Assembly: GCF_030272615.1 (NCBI RefSeq)
Contig: NC_081415.1
Span: forward strand, 624,773,740 to 624,837,739
DNA from: Cryptomeria japonica
Taxonomy: Eukaryota > Streptophyta > Pinopsida > Cupressales > Cupressaceae
Direction: 5' to 3'
DNA length: 64,000 nt
This document shows, piece by piece, positions 1 to 11,442 of the stretch. The number at the start of each line of letters is the position of its first letter. Position 1 is the stretch's first letter. Made by a program: the position numbers and the translations under genes. Under the pieces are notes generated by a model. The model saw only the letters and a list, made by a program, of their open reading frames with translations. It did no database searches and was not told the DNA's origin.

Positions 1-317
1 GATCTTCAACAAATCTCTGCTAGTGAAACCCTCACTGGATCAACAAACCAAGCTTACCAGCATATAAGGTAGCATCTGATCACCAAATCAAAACCAACTA
101 ACTGAACATGAATTTGAGTAGCATGAATAGCATATCTAAGCCAATTCCAAAAGCCAAAGAATATCGAAGTATACCATATCATCATGACCAAACCAACCAA
201 AAACCAAACATCCTACAGGGACCAGAAGGATACTGGTAAAGCAACCAAAATGGCTAGTGTTGAAATAAATGACAAAACATCAATGCGACACATAATCAAT
301 AATTCCAAATGGCCAAC
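1..317. other. Unassigned AT-rich sequence
   Basis: No coding region, RNA gene or repeat boundary is convincing here. A short stretch near positions 20-50 (an 'aaaccctcactgg' run followed by 'atcaac') loosely resembles the start of the gypsy-type LTR at 49,017, but the similarity is too short to call. The 61-codon open stretch at 184-369 has no recognisable protein character. Confidence 0.4.
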
Positions 318-720
318 ACACTTAACCTATAGAATACATGGGGATATATGTAGCCAACTTGTGGATTGAATGTCCTATCGTTAAGTTATATCATTATTAA
401 GATTATAGTTCTATATAGATAGTTAGGCCAACCTAGGCATATTTTGTGGCATAACTATGATAGATATACAAGGTTGTATGGTTAGTTTTTTATTATTATA
501 TTATTAAAAAAATTCTTCTTCAAGGCTTGTGAGGGTAGATTGCAAGTTGGAAGAGGGTATACACAATGTGCAAGTTGGAATCCTTCTTGAACTCAATTCC
601 TTTGAAGTATTTTTAATGGCATTGATAATGCAGTCATCATAACACTTTTGTGTTGAGATAGATTGGTCATGGGGGAAATATTTATATTCTATCGTATTCC
701 CTTTGATTTTCAAGAATATT

Positions 721-1079
721 TGTATAAACCTAAAAATTGTCTGAAGATAATTAATTAAATAAGCAATTATTTAATTAATCCTCCTCCCCAATTTAATTGA
801 ATTCACTAAGCAATTTGATTAAATTTCCCCTTTCATCTACTTATTAATAAATCTAAGGATTTACTTAATAGGTTCATTCCAATAATCCCCTTTAATTAAT
901 TAATTCCCTCCATCCAAAATCATTTCTTCTAATCCCCTAATTAATTAAAACAAATCAAAATCATGAGTTGTTGAGATTAATTAGCCTTTTCATATTATTT
1001 GAATTTTTAAATTCAAATTCTCCTAACTTCTACCACTCCTAAACCTAACCCATTCTACCTACCACCATGTCCCCTTCAT
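721..1079 (+). repeat. Truncated 5' LTR
   Basis: Begins TGTATAAACC and matches the first ~345 bp of the LTR at 1,734, including the 'ttaattaaataagcaatt' stretch and a 'cctaaacctaaccc' motif. Similarity stops near 1,079, about 650 bp before a full LTR would end. Confidence 0.75.
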
Positions 1080-1335
1080 GGGATCTTCCAAGCTCCTTTT
1101 ATCCAAGGTTAAATCTATCATAGGAATCATCAAAGTATCATCACAGGTGTATACGCAATCAGAATGATGACTCATCTCTCTCATGATATTATCAACTCTT
1201 ATGCTATCTCTCTCAAATAGAATCAACAATCAACATATCCAAATATTTCAGCAACTTGATATCAACAAACTGTCAGTTCTTTATCTAATCAACCTTATCA
1301 AATCAAATCAATCAATCAAACCTAATCAATTCTAT

Positions 1336-1441
1336 CATGTCTTATACAAGATGTATCCTTCCTGAAACAAGACGATCTGATTATGATTCATGTCTTATAC
1401 AAGATGTATCTTTCCTAAAACAAGACTGAATTTCGATCTTA
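1336..1441. repeat. Two-copy 53-bp tandem repeat
   Basis: The block starting 'catgtcttatacaagatgta' at 1,336 recurs at 1,389 with a 53-bp period and a few substitutions. It lies in the residual internal region of the deleted LTR element. Confidence 0.8.
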
Positions 1442-1718
1442 TCAATATAATCAATCAAGATTTTTCAATCTTACCAATCTAAGCAATCAAGCTAATCGAA
1501 GAACTCACATTTTTCATCAAAACACAGTTGCAGAAATCAAATCAAATCTATCGAGATATCAATCTTGTAAAACTCCAAAGATCAATTATATCAATTGATC
1601 TCCCGAGGGGCATCATCATACCGAGATTTAGCAATCAAGAGATGGGGCATCCTATCAAACCAATATCATCATCAAAATGAGATTACTCTTTGAATCAACG
1701 CGTCATCACACCTCTCTT

Positions 1719-1733
1719 CAAAGAGGGGCAAAA
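1719..1733 (+). promoter_or_regulatory. Polypurine tract of deleted LTR element
   Basis: A CAAAGAGGGGCAAAA run lies immediately before the 3' LTR start TGTACACACC, the expected place for the plus-strand priming site. It closely resembles the polypurine tract of the element at 23,499-33,774. Confidence 0.7.
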
Positions 1734-2734
1734 TGTACACACCTAAAAATGGTCTGAAGATAATTAATTAAATAAGCAATTATTTAATTAATCCTCCTCC
1801 ATAATTTAATTTAATTCACTAAGCAATTTGATTAAATCTCCCCTTTCATCTACTTATTAATAAATCTAAGGATTTACTTAATAGGTTCAATTATTCTGAT
1901 TCCCTAATTAATTAAAACAAATCAAAATCATGAGTTGTTGAGATTAATTAGCCTTTTCATATTATTTGAATTTGTAAATTCAAATTCTTCTAACTTCTAC
2001 CACTCCTAAACCTAACCATTCCTAAACCTAACCCATTCTACATACCACCACATCCCCTTTCATCCAACATCTTCTAGAACCTTGTGACACTTGTCACTAA
2101 GTGTTCCCTTTCATCCTACTCCTTCTAGAAGCCTCTTGAAACTTGTCACCATAGAGATGATAAATGTTCCCTTTAATCCAACTCCCTTTGCCAATCTCCT
2201 CCAATTTAACCATTGATATCTTTAGATCAATCTCAACCGTTGATTCTTACCAACTCACCTCTAGCCTTAGAAAATCCTACAAATAGACCTCATTTTGGAG
2301 CAATATTGGTGCCAATTCAATTTCATGCTCCAATTTCATGTCCCAATTTCATGTCCCAATTTTATATACCAATTTCATGTCATTTGATCCCAACTCATTT
2401 TCATCTTATGCATTGTTATTATAGGCATCTAGCTTATAGTTTATCAGTTTTAGCAACGTTATCATGCTCAATTTTAACTTAAATCTTAGCTTAATCATGC
2501 TAGATAAATCATTCATGTAGCTTAATCATTCTATTCTTGCTAAGATCATGCATTTTCATCTTTCAAATCCTCCATCTAGGTGTAGTCAAGTCACTCGAAT
2601 ATGTATAATCAGAGGCAATAAGTCGATTAGGTATGGTTTTGTCTTTCTTTGATTTAAATCTTCTAACCATGCTTGTAATAATTTATTGAGTGCATTGTGT
2701 TTGAAGATATAGGTACAATTCATAGAGCACGACA
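1734..2734 (+). repeat. 3' LTR (1,001 bp)
   Basis: Starts TGTACACACC directly after the polypurine tract and ends GCACGACA before the pentamer ctatt. After 2,734 the sequence resumes the LINE-derived segment, matching 60,436 onward in copy B, which fixes the right edge. An open stretch at 2,213-2,482 lies wholly within the LTR and is not taken as a gene. Confidence 0.7.
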
Positions 2735-2739
2735 CTATT

Positions 2740-4440
2740 CATCCTGTTTATTATTGGATTTTACATAGTTGAAAGAAGTTGACTTATTCAATTACCGAGC
2801 CTATTTCTCTAGCATGGAATTTTGCATCATGTGGCTTCAAATTTTTATTCTCTCCCTCTTAATTTATAATCTTGGTCATGTTTTTTGTTGAATGATAAGG
2901 ATCAAATTTATGTGCCAATATCTCAAAGAAAGTACAACTTAAAATATTTTAATGCATCATAGAATCCTTTTATGAAATCCCTTTGAGAGGGAATCTTGAA
3001 AGGGGATTGGCCTTGACACACTTCTTATTATGAAGGAGCTCATCTAGATGTTCAAGGTAATTTTTCAATAAAAAATATTTGGAGAGCTAAAAATCCATCA
3101 AGTTGTAGTTGGTTTGGGTGTAGTGACTTTCACGCTAGTATTTTATCAACAAAGAAATGTTTATAGTGGTCTCCTATTATCCTTCATCAAGGTCATCCTC
3201 TAACTAGGATTGCATGTCTCAGCTGTTTTATTTTTTTATGAAGGGAATCAAGTACCTTCTAGATATTTTCTTAAAGGCACTAGGGATTTTCTAACATAGC
3301 TAGGAAAATTCTATTTTTATTCCTCCAATAAGGATCACAAACATTTCTAGGTTGTAACATGATTTGTTGTCTCTATATATTATTCAGATGATTGGGGTTC
3401 ATTGATTGAATTTTTGGTTGAAAGATCAGAAATAATATCCTAAGATACCATTTAGTAATCAGAAACTTAACAAGGGCTACTCGTAACTCTCTTTGTATTT
3501 CTATATGGTGCATATTTTAAATTAGATATGGATGTTGCAATCCTCTTTAAGCACCTAGTAACACAAGTTTTAAAGTTTTTAGTTAGCTATTCTAGAGCTA
3601 AATCTTACTTACTTTTCCTTATGTATTCCTTTAAAAATCCTTTTAATTGGTTCTAGATAAACTCACATTTGGATGAGAGATACTCAATGCCCATTTTTTG
3701 AAATTCTCAAGCACCTTTTCTATATTTGTCAGCTATGTGTGATTGGATTAATTTTTTTAAAAGATTTTTCTTACTTGAGTTTTTCTCATGGAATATGATT
3801 TAATTAGGTTAAAATTCTAGAATACCATCTAATTATGCCTCGGATTGGCACACTTTTACGGTAGAAAATCTTTTCAATATATGGAAGGATAAGAATCATA
3901 TTTTATTTTAAAGAAATTTGATTAATTATAATTTCTCACCACACACTAAGGTAATGATTGTTCTAGTATGACTGTATAAATTTAGGTGCAAGTAAATAAT
4001 GCTACACTTGAAGTAGCACATATTCAATTGATTTTGGATCATTGGGGCAATGTTTCATGCACTATTGCTAGAGTCTCTTTGACTCTCACCTCTTGTCAAA
4101 ATCATTGTCCATCTTGTGAGCGTCGATGTGGACATAGTCAATTTTCTTGTAGTGAACAAGATGCATGTTCCCATGTTTCCCAACCTTTTGCAAGAAGAGC
4201 TACATACCATTCACAACCTGCCCATGACTACTTTACTTCTTTCTACAATTTGGTTATGGCTTTAGTGGTTGGCCTAACACTGGAATATTTAGTCACCTTA
4301 CTCTTATTATATTGTTTATTCATAACACTCATCTTTCTAATAAAACAAAGATAATCATGTTAATGATAGTTGGGAACTTTCTATCAACACTTTTATCATT
4401 GCTAATGTATGGGATAAACTAGATGATGGAGATCCCCTCT
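2740..4440 (+). pseudogene. LINE second-frame remnant (copy A)
   Basis: Broken translations of the plus strand resemble the C-terminal half of plant L1-type LINE proteins: reverse transcriptase tail, zinc-binding (zf-RVT) region and the usual terminal motif. The clearest signal is NIWKDKN at 3,876-3,896, a form of the I/VWK-E/D-RN motif that follows zf-RVT in these elements. The same reading is recoverable from copy B near 61,710, and in copy B about 60,560-60,700 reads like the RT-tail 'FLW...H.VA.D....LPLK' pattern. Every frame has multiple stops and shifts. The 122-codon open stretch at 3,986-4,354 is in a different frame from the one best shared with copy B, so I do not treat it as a separate gene. 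The family is inferred from motifs only. Confidence 0.55.
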
Positions 4441-4766
4441 TCCTCTAATAAGTGCAATTTCTCTTGCGCATAACCACCTATTTTCTTACTTTGTTCTACA
4501 ATTTATCTTTTAAACTTTAAAAAATATTTTTTCTACCTATCTTTTTTTAATATCTATAATTTTAATAATATTATATTTTTCTCTTTTAATATTATTCCAT
4601 AAATAATAATACACTTATTAATCAACCAAAAAAATGTCCTTAAATTTAAAAGATCCTAAAACTCTATTTATGGAATAAGTAATGCATTAGTGTACATCAA
4701 TCATGCCACTTTACAAGATTATTAATGGAAATAGAATCAAAAGTATGTCATGCAAATTGTTATCTG

Positions 4767-5819
4767 TGTTGGTATTTTAGTATGGTTCTGTCATTGATGT
4801 CAACACCTACTAACACTTATCAACTCTAGCACTTGGAAGAATTGACAACATTCACTGGCAAGCAAATGACTCATGCACAGTCACCAGTAACTGGTACATC
4901 GGCACTTGGAATGGCATGGAAAACACTTGGTTATGTCGAAGACATCGTTTGGACACTTTGTCTTGGAGATTTGTTTATTGGCATATTCGCATTTGCATAT
5001 TTGTTATTACCGACAAATAGGTCCAGGCTTTACATCGCTAGGATTATCTTTTTTAGATCAGCATGACACGCTATGGAGATGATTTATTATTATTGTAAAT
5101 ACATCAAGCCGACATGTTGAATCGATATTGCATCAGATATTGTTTCAATTATAAATTGATTTTATTGTAATATCTTTTAGAGCTGACCTACTAAAATTGG
5201 TCCTAGATTATGACATAAATGTAAGATCTTATTTTTAAGATCAGGTGAGGAATGTGAAGAAGAATTGTGAGAAAATATATGTGAGAATAAGAAGAGCTAT
5301 ACACACAAACATTATTTTAAGGTGAAGCAAGGTTTTTGTGAAAGCATATCAGAACTACACCGGTACTAAATCTAGCATACGAAGATGCTATTTTGAGTAG
5401 TACATTCAAATTGGATTTAACCATCCAATTGTAGTCAGTGTGACTCCTATTTTGTGTTTGAGCAGTGAGCTCTAGGCACTTAGCCTTTCTGCATATGCAG
5501 ACCCCGTTTGTATACACTTACTATCTGTAGTAGTATCATCTGATTATGGGTAAGGTTTCCCACCATGGTTTTTCCCCTTATAGGGTTTCCACGTACAAAT
5601 ATTGGTGTTAAGTGTTGTTGATGACTTTGTCTTTTTGTTTCATGCATTAATCTTTACCGGTATTGCAATTATCTGATAAAACCATCCACTGGTATAAAAG
5701 ACAGGTTTATCGGTATTAAGCAATCAGTTGGTTAAGTTGTTTTGGTTTGAATTTATTTGAAAACTGATTCACCCCCCCCCCCCCCCCCCCTTGCTCTCAG
5801 TTGTCTCTAGGACCTAACA
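4767..5819 (+). repeat. Copia 1 5' LTR (1,053 bp)
   Basis: Starts TGTTGGTATTTT after duplication ATCTG and ends GACCTAACA just before the primer binding site. It contains an unusually long run of 19 C at 5,772-5,790, where the 3' LTR has 6. Open stretches on either strand here (for example 5,317-5,517 minus) also occur in the other LTR and are not genes. Confidence 0.92.
5693..5699 (+). promoter_or_regulatory. Putative TATA box in copia 1 5' LTR
   Basis: TATAAAA lies about 126 bp before the LTR end and is conserved in the 3' LTR at 11,328-11,334. It would be the element's own promoter on the plus strand. The assignment rests on sequence and position only. Confidence 0.5.
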
Positions 5820-5820
5820 A

Positions 5821-5833
5821 TTGGTATCAGAGC
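5821..5833 (+). promoter_or_regulatory. Primer binding site, initiator tRNA-Met
   Basis: TTGGTATCAGAGC begins one base after the 5' LTR. TGGTATCAGAGC is the complement of the plant initiator tRNA-Met 3' end and is the standard copia primer site. Confidence 0.92.
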
Positions 5834-5875
5834 TTAGTCCTCTTTTACAGATATTTAACAACTTGAGGAGATCCA

Positions 5876-6958
5876 ATGTCTACTAACTATTTCAGGAAGG
5901 ACAGTCCTAAACTTGATGGAACCAACTATGGCACATGGAAGATCAGAATGGAGACACATTTAAATTGCATTGGAAATGATATCTTAGAAGTTCCAAAGAA
6001 TGGCTATACTACTCCTAGTCCTGGTCAACCTAATCCACCTACCTTGGGAAAAGATGAAAAAAATGATTGCAAAGCAAGAGAAGCACTTTTGAGTGCATTA
6101 ACAGATCAACAAATCATGGGATTATCAGATAGATCCACTGCTAAAGCTATTTGGGATCATTTGGAAACACTGAATGAAGGAGACTCGACAGTCAAAATTG
6201 CAAAGCTTGAAAGCTTCCGGGTCAGGTATGAAAATCTGAAAATGGAAGAAGATGAAAGGATTTCTGCTTTTATGGAAAGAGTTAATGAAATTATTTTGGG
6301 TATTAAATGTTGTGGAGGAATCTTAAGTAAAGATGAAGTTGTTTCAAAAGTTTTAAGAGGATTTCCACCAGCATATAAAAGGAAAGTCACTACTATAAAT
6401 GAGTTAAGAACAATGCCTAATACATCAGTAACTAGAGATACATTGATTGGAAAACTTTCAGCCTTTGAAATTGAGGAATTTGGTCTTGTTGCTACTATAA
6501 AGAAAGATTTAGCCTTTAAAGCATCAACATCATCTGCTCCATCATTTGACAAATCTGATTGGAAAGCCTTTTATGCAAGAGAACTTGAGAAGAGCAGGAA
6601 AGAGAATGAAGAACTTGAAGAACTTGAAGCACTATTTGCAAGGAAAATGCCTAAAGGTCCAGTTGGAAGTAAGTATGAAGGTAAAGCACCCTTTAAATAT
6701 TCTAACTGTAATAAGATTGGTCACATGGCTTCAAGATGCCCTAATAGACATGCTAAACTAAGAGAAGAAGCTAGAAGAACATACAAGCCTAACCCTGAAT
6801 ATCAGAGATACATATTTAAGAAGAATAAAGACAAATCTTGTTATCTTGCTGATGAAGGAGTGACTGATAATTCTGATGTGGATCCGACAGATAATGGATG
6901 GGTTTTTGTTGCTATAACAGAAGACCAATCGGCACCTACCATTCAACCGGTAGAGTAG
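5876..6958 (+). pseudogene. gag: Copia 1 gag (capsid/nucleocapsid region)
   Basis: A 360-codon open frame beginning ATG 40 bp after the primer site. The N-terminal part contains the copia gag signature LDGTNYGTWKIRME (residues about 13-26). The middle matches the gag polyprotein (UBN2-type) region, with ALTDQQ and the SKVLRGFPPAYK pattern. A Lys/Glu-rich stretch precedes a zinc knuckle near residues 279-293. That knuckle has Tyr (codon tat) where the first Cys of CX2CX4HX4C belongs, so zinc binding is probably lost. The product would form the cytoplasmic particle that packages element RNA. The frame ends at TAG 6,956-6,958, but the protease continues in the same frame directly afterwards, so gag and pol were one reading frame separated now by a single stop. 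Confidence 0.9.
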
Positions 6959-6961
6959 ACC

Positions 6962-9900
6962 TTGGCAGCTAAAGTTGAAGTAAAGGATGAGTGGATCATT
7001 GATTCAGGATGCTCACATCATATGACAGGAGATAAAAGTAAATTCTTGAACTTTCAAGAATATAATGGAGGTCTAGTGAGATTTGGAGATGATAAAGCTT
7101 GTCTGATCAAAGGTAAAGGTACAATATCTCTTGATGGAAAGCATAATACTGACAATGTTTACTATGTTGAAGATTTAAAGCATAATATTTTGAGTGTTGG
7201 TCAATTATTTGAGAAAGGATTTCAGTTACAATTCAAAAATGGAAAATGTAAAATCATGAAACTAGTTTAGAAATTGCAACCGGTAATCAAACTAGAGGTA
7301 ATATATTTCATTTGAATAATAGTGAAAAGACATGCTTGATTGCACATATTGATGAAAGTTGTCTATGGCATAAGAGACTTTGTCATGTAAACTTTGATTG
7401 CATAGTAAAAATCAATACTACTAAGGCAGTTAGAGATTTACCTAAAATTGTCAAACCTCACAACACAGTATGTAAGGAATGTCAATTTGGAAAACAAGTT
7501 AGAGCCACCTCCAAAAGTATCCCAGAAAAATCCAATAATGCTCTTGACTTAATTCACATTGATCTATGTGGTCCAGCTAGAACTAAAAGTTTACAAGGTG
7601 ATAGATATTTCATGCTAATCATTGATGATTATTCTATAATATGTTGGGTTACTTTTATTAGAGAAAAATTAAAAGCGCTTGGGAAGTTCAAACTGTTCAA
7701 AGCAATGGTACAAAATGAAACCAGTAAGAAAATCAAATTTCTACTTTCAAATCAAGGAGGAGAATTTACATCTAAAGAATTTAATGCATTCTGTGAAGTG
7801 AATGGAATCAGAAGACAACTATCAGCACCTTAGACACCATAGCAAAAATGGAGTTGTTGAAAGAAAAAATAGAACTATAATAGATGCAGCAAGAAGTATG
7901 TTATCAGAAGCAAATCTACCACATGTATATTGGAGAGAGGCAATAAGTACAATGGTCTACACATTCAACAAAGTTCACATCAAAGGTGAAACCGGTAAGA
8001 CCCCTCATGAACTATGGTTTGGTATTACTCCTAGTCTTAAATATTTTAGAATATTTGGAAATAAATGTTATATTAGAAGAGATGAGTATATTGGAAAATA
8101 TGATCCTAGAAGCGATGAAAGAATATTTCTTGGTTATTCATCTAAGAGTAAGGCATATAGATGTTTTAACAAAAGATTGCAAAAAATTGTTGAGAGTACA
8201 AATGTGAATATTGATGAACAATTCAGAGGAACTTCAAGGTATATAAATTCTGAACTAGCATTAAAGATTCTAACAAATGAACCTACATTGAACCCACTAG
8301 TACAGAATGAAGATCAAGTTACATCAGTACCATCTAAAAATTCCATAGTAACTGAGGAACAACAGCAAACAAAGACACCTTGGTATGTAACACTAAATCA
8401 CTTTGAAGATCAGATAATTAAAAACAAGTATAAAGGAGTTATGACAAGAGGAAGATTGACAAATGAAGAGGTATGTCTTATTTCTCAAATTGAACCATCA
8501 TCAGTTAATGAGGCATGTGAAGATAAATATTGGATTAAAGCTATGGAAGAAGAATTAGAACAAATTGAGAAGAATAACACTTGAACATTAGTTCCCCAGC
8601 CTAAAGACAAAAATGTAATTGGAACCAAATGGGTATTCAAAAACAAACTTAATGAAGATGGTAAGGTTATTAGAAACAAAGCAAGACTAGTGTGTAAGGG
8701 ATATTCTCAGAAAGAAGAAATTGATTATAATGAGATATTTGCACCGGTAGCCAGAATTGAGACAATCAAATTATTTTTGGCTTTTGTAGCGCATAAGAAC
8801 TACAAAGTATATCAAATGGATATTAAATGTGCATTTCTGAATGAAGATCTTGAAGAAGATGTTTACATTGAACAACCTGATGGATTTTCTTTGACAGATA
8901 ACAAAGATATGGTTCGCAGGTTAAGGAAAGCTTTGTATGGATTGAAGTAAGCTCTAAGAGCTTGGTATGCAAGATTGGATAAGTATCTTTTGACGATTGG
9001 TTTTTCTAAAGGTAATGCTGACAGCAACTTATATTATAAAGTGACAAATGATGACATCTTGGTTATAGAAGTTTTTGTTGATGATATAATCTTTGGAAGA
9101 GAAGATAGATTATGTAAAGAGTTTTCTATTGAAATGCAGCAAGAATTTGAAATGTCTATGATTGGTGAAAAAAAAATTCTTTTTAGGATTGCAGATTTCA
9201 TAGATTGACAAAGTTATATTCTTGAGTCAATCCAAGTACTTAAAGGAGTTACTAAAGAATATTGGGATGGAGAACTCTAAAACGGTAAGCACACTTATGA
9301 CTACAAGTGACAAACTATCACTAAGAGATGAATCTACACCAGTTAATCCAACTAGGTACAAATCTATGATAGGAGGTTTACTATATTTGACACAAACCAA
9401 ACCTGATATCATGAATACAATATATATTGTTTCAAGGTTTCAGAGTAATCTTAGAGAAAATAAAGAATCAGCAGTAAAAAGGATTTTCCGGTACTTACAA
9501 GGCACTACATATCTTGGATTATAGTATCCTAGAAATGAAAAATTTGAATTATGTGCATACACAGATGCAAATTGGGCAAGAGGTGTGAATGATAGAAAAA
9601 GCACCACTGGCGGAGCATTTTTTTTTGGAAACAGACTAGTTTCTTGGTTGAGCAAGAAACAAAGTTGTACATCTTTATCAACAATAGAATCAGACTTGCA
9701 GCAACAACTAACTGTACACAAGTACTGACTTAAGCAAATGTTGAAAGATATAAAGGTAAAATGTAAGGAACCTATAACTATCTATTGTGATAAAACTACA
9801 GCAATTGATATATCTAAGAATCTGGTACTATATTCTAAAACCAAACATGTTTCTATCAAACTGAATTTTCTAAGGGAAAATGTTGAAGCAAAAGAAATAA

Positions 9901-10022
9901 AACTGGTTTATGTGAATACTAAAGAGCAGATTGTAGATATTTTTACTAAACCTCTGCCTAAGGAGACATTTGAATATCTTAGAAATCAACTTGGGGTCAT
10001 ACCCCCACTGATAGATACTTAG
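6962..10022 (+). pseudogene. pol: Copia 1 pol: protease, integrase, RT, RNase H
   Basis: Domains in order. Protease: DSGCSHHMTG from about 7,001. GAG-pre-integrase and zinc region HKRLCH...CKECQFGK near 7,366-7,500. Integrase core: first Asp in HIDLCGP near 7,555; second Asp replaced by Asn in SNQGGEF near 7,750; Glu present in NGVVERKN near 7,850. Reverse transcriptase from about 8,600, with [11 protein letters not shown] and the FVDDII catalytic motif near 9,075. RNase H from about 9,550 to DIFTKPLP near 9,945. Lesions: frame change near 7,257 (stop 7,268), another near 7,802-7,833, TGA at 8,582 in place of the conserved Trp before TLVP, TAA at 8,948 in place of Gln, a frame change near 9,208-9,222, TAG at 9,522. 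No functional polyprotein can be made. Confidence 0.92.
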
Positions 10023-10177
10023 AGAGTTGATGTTTATCATCAACCAACAGAAATAACAGAGAAATCTTTTACTCCGGCTTTGATGAGGAAGCTACTTCTC
10101 AAGGGGAGTAGTTGGTATACTAAATTGGTTGGTATTTTGTATATGAACTTGGTTTTATAGCAACTTTGGCATTTGAT

Positions 10178-10380
10178 GTCAAAGGGGGAGAGATTGGTAT
10201 GGAAAAACACAAGAAAACATACACAAAGAAACATATGTCACTCTCAGGGGGAGAGATTGTTACTTTGCAAGAGATTACTTATATTTTGGTAATTGTTGGT
10301 ATTTTGGTATTTGGCATTTTTGTTTTGGCACTTTGATGGTTTTTCCATCTTGTGTAGCCATCAATGTCAAAGAGGGATAT
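10178..10380 (+). promoter_or_regulatory. Copia 1 3' untranslated region with repeated polypurine tracts
   Basis: Three purine-rich runs occur: about 10,180-10,193 (CAAAGGGGGAGAGA), 10,245-10,256 (CAGGGGGAGAGA), and 10,368-10,380 (TCAAAGAGGGATA), the last directly before the 3' LTR. A TGTTGGTATTTTGGTAT stretch at 10,294 also mimics the LTR start. Only the last run is positioned to prime the present 3' LTR. Confidence 0.7.
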
Positions 10381-11437
10381 TGTTGGTATTTTGATATAGT
10401 TTTGTTATTGATGTCAACACCTACTAACACTTATCAATTCTGGCACTTTGGAGAATCAACAATATTCACCAGCAAGCAAATGACTCATGCACAATCACTG
10501 GTATCTGGTACATCAGCAGGATATAATGATCACTGGTACTTGGAATGGCATGGAAAACATTTGGTTATGTCGAAGACATCGTTTGTACACTTTGTCTTGG
10601 AGATTTATTTATTGGCATATTCATATTTGCATATTTGTTGTTACCGGCAAATAGGTCTAGGCTTTACACCAACAACATTATCTTTTACAGATCAACATGA
10701 CACGCTATGGAAATGATTTATTATTGTTGTAAATACATCAAGCCGACATGTTGAATTGGTTATTGCATCGGATATTGTTTCAATTATAAATTGAATTTAT
10801 TGTAATATCTTTTAGAGCCGGCCTACTAAAATTGGTCCTAGGTTATGATATAAATGTAAGATCTTATTTGTAAGATCGGATGAGGAATGAGAAGAAGAAT
10901 TGTGAGAAGGTATATGTGAGAATAAGTAGAGCTATACACGCAGACATCATTTGAAGGTGAAGCAAGACTTTTGTAAAAGTATATCAGAACTACACCGGTA
11001 CTGAATCCAGCATATGAAGATGTTATTTTGAGTAGTACATTTTTATTGAATTTAACCATCCAATTGTAGTCAGTGTGACTCCTATTTTGTGTTTGAGCAG
11101 TGAGCTCTAGGCGCTTGGCCTTTATGCATGTGCAGACCCCATTTGTATACACTTACTATCTGCAGTAGTATCATTTGATTGTGGGTAAGGTTTCCCGCCG
11201 TGGTTTTTCCCCATACAGGGTTTTCACGTACAAATATTGGTGTTAAGTGTTGTGGATGACTTTGTCTTTTTGTTTCATGCATTAATCTTTACCGGTATTA
11301 TAATTATCTGATAAAACTGTCCACCGGTATAAAAGACTAGTTTACCGGTATTAATCAATAAGCTGGTTAAGTTGTTTTGGTTTGAATTTATTTGACAACT
11401 GATTCACCCCCCTCTCAGTTGTCTCCGAGACCTAACA
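10381..11437 (+). repeat. Copia 1 3' LTR (1,057 bp)
   Basis: Starts TGTTGGTATTTTGATAT after the polypurine run and ends GACCTAACA before duplication ATCTG. It carries the same TATAAAA at 11,328-11,334 as the 5' LTR and a shorter C run near 11,406. Confidence 0.92.
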
Positions 11438-11442
11438 ATCTG

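Larger units (their letters stand above)
721..2734 (+). mobile_element. Internally deleted LTR retrotransposon
   Basis: Two related sequences start with TGTATAAACC (721) and TGTACACACC (1,734) and stay alike for about 350 bp. The second continues to an end at ...GCACGACA (2,734). Flanking pentamers atatt (716-720) and ctatt (2,735-2,739) fit a target site duplication with one mismatch. The first LTR is cut at about 1,079, so the 3' part of the 5' LTR, the primer binding site and all gag/pol are missing. Only about 650 bp of internal sequence remains before the polypurine tract. The LTR start matches the (reverse-complemented) ends of the LTRs at 24,798, 33,774 and 50,300, which places it in the same broad family. 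It sits inside the LINE-derived segment and is therefore younger than it. Confidence 0.75.
318..4761 (+). repeat. Duplicated LINE-derived segment, copy A
   Basis: This segment recurs in the same orientation at 59,302-64,000. Matching blocks by eye are 318-650 with 59,302-59,625; 650-715 with about 60,362-60,435; 2,740-4,380 with 60,436-62,220; and 4,404-4,740 with 63,713-64,000. Copy A is interrupted by the LTR element at 721-2,734 and lacks about 140 bp that copy B has at 60,520-60,658. Copy A ends at the copia insertion at 4,767; copy B runs off the window. The shared blocks contain remnants of a LINE second reading frame, so these could be two old insertions of one LINE subfamily rather than a true segmental duplication. 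Confidence 0.75.
4767..11437 (+). mobile_element. Complete Ty1/copia element 1 (decayed)
   Basis: Both LTRs run TGTTGG...CTAACA and the element is flanked by a perfect 5-bp target site duplication, ATCTG (4,762-4,766 and 11,438-11,442). Order is LTR, initiator-Met primer site, gag, protease, integrase, reverse transcriptase, RNase H, polypurine tract, LTR. PR-IN-RT-RH is the copia order. The coding region is interrupted by at least five stops and about three frame changes, so the copy is not autonomous. The LTRs differ by scattered substitutions and small indels (roughly 5-8% by eye), which points to an old insertion. Confidence 0.93.

Noticed and set aside
10838-11152. 104-codon minus-strand gene inside the copia 1 3' LTR
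   Set aside because: The same frame occurs, shorter, in the 5' LTR (5,317-5,517) and lies antisense in U3-R; it is LTR sequence with no protein-like features.
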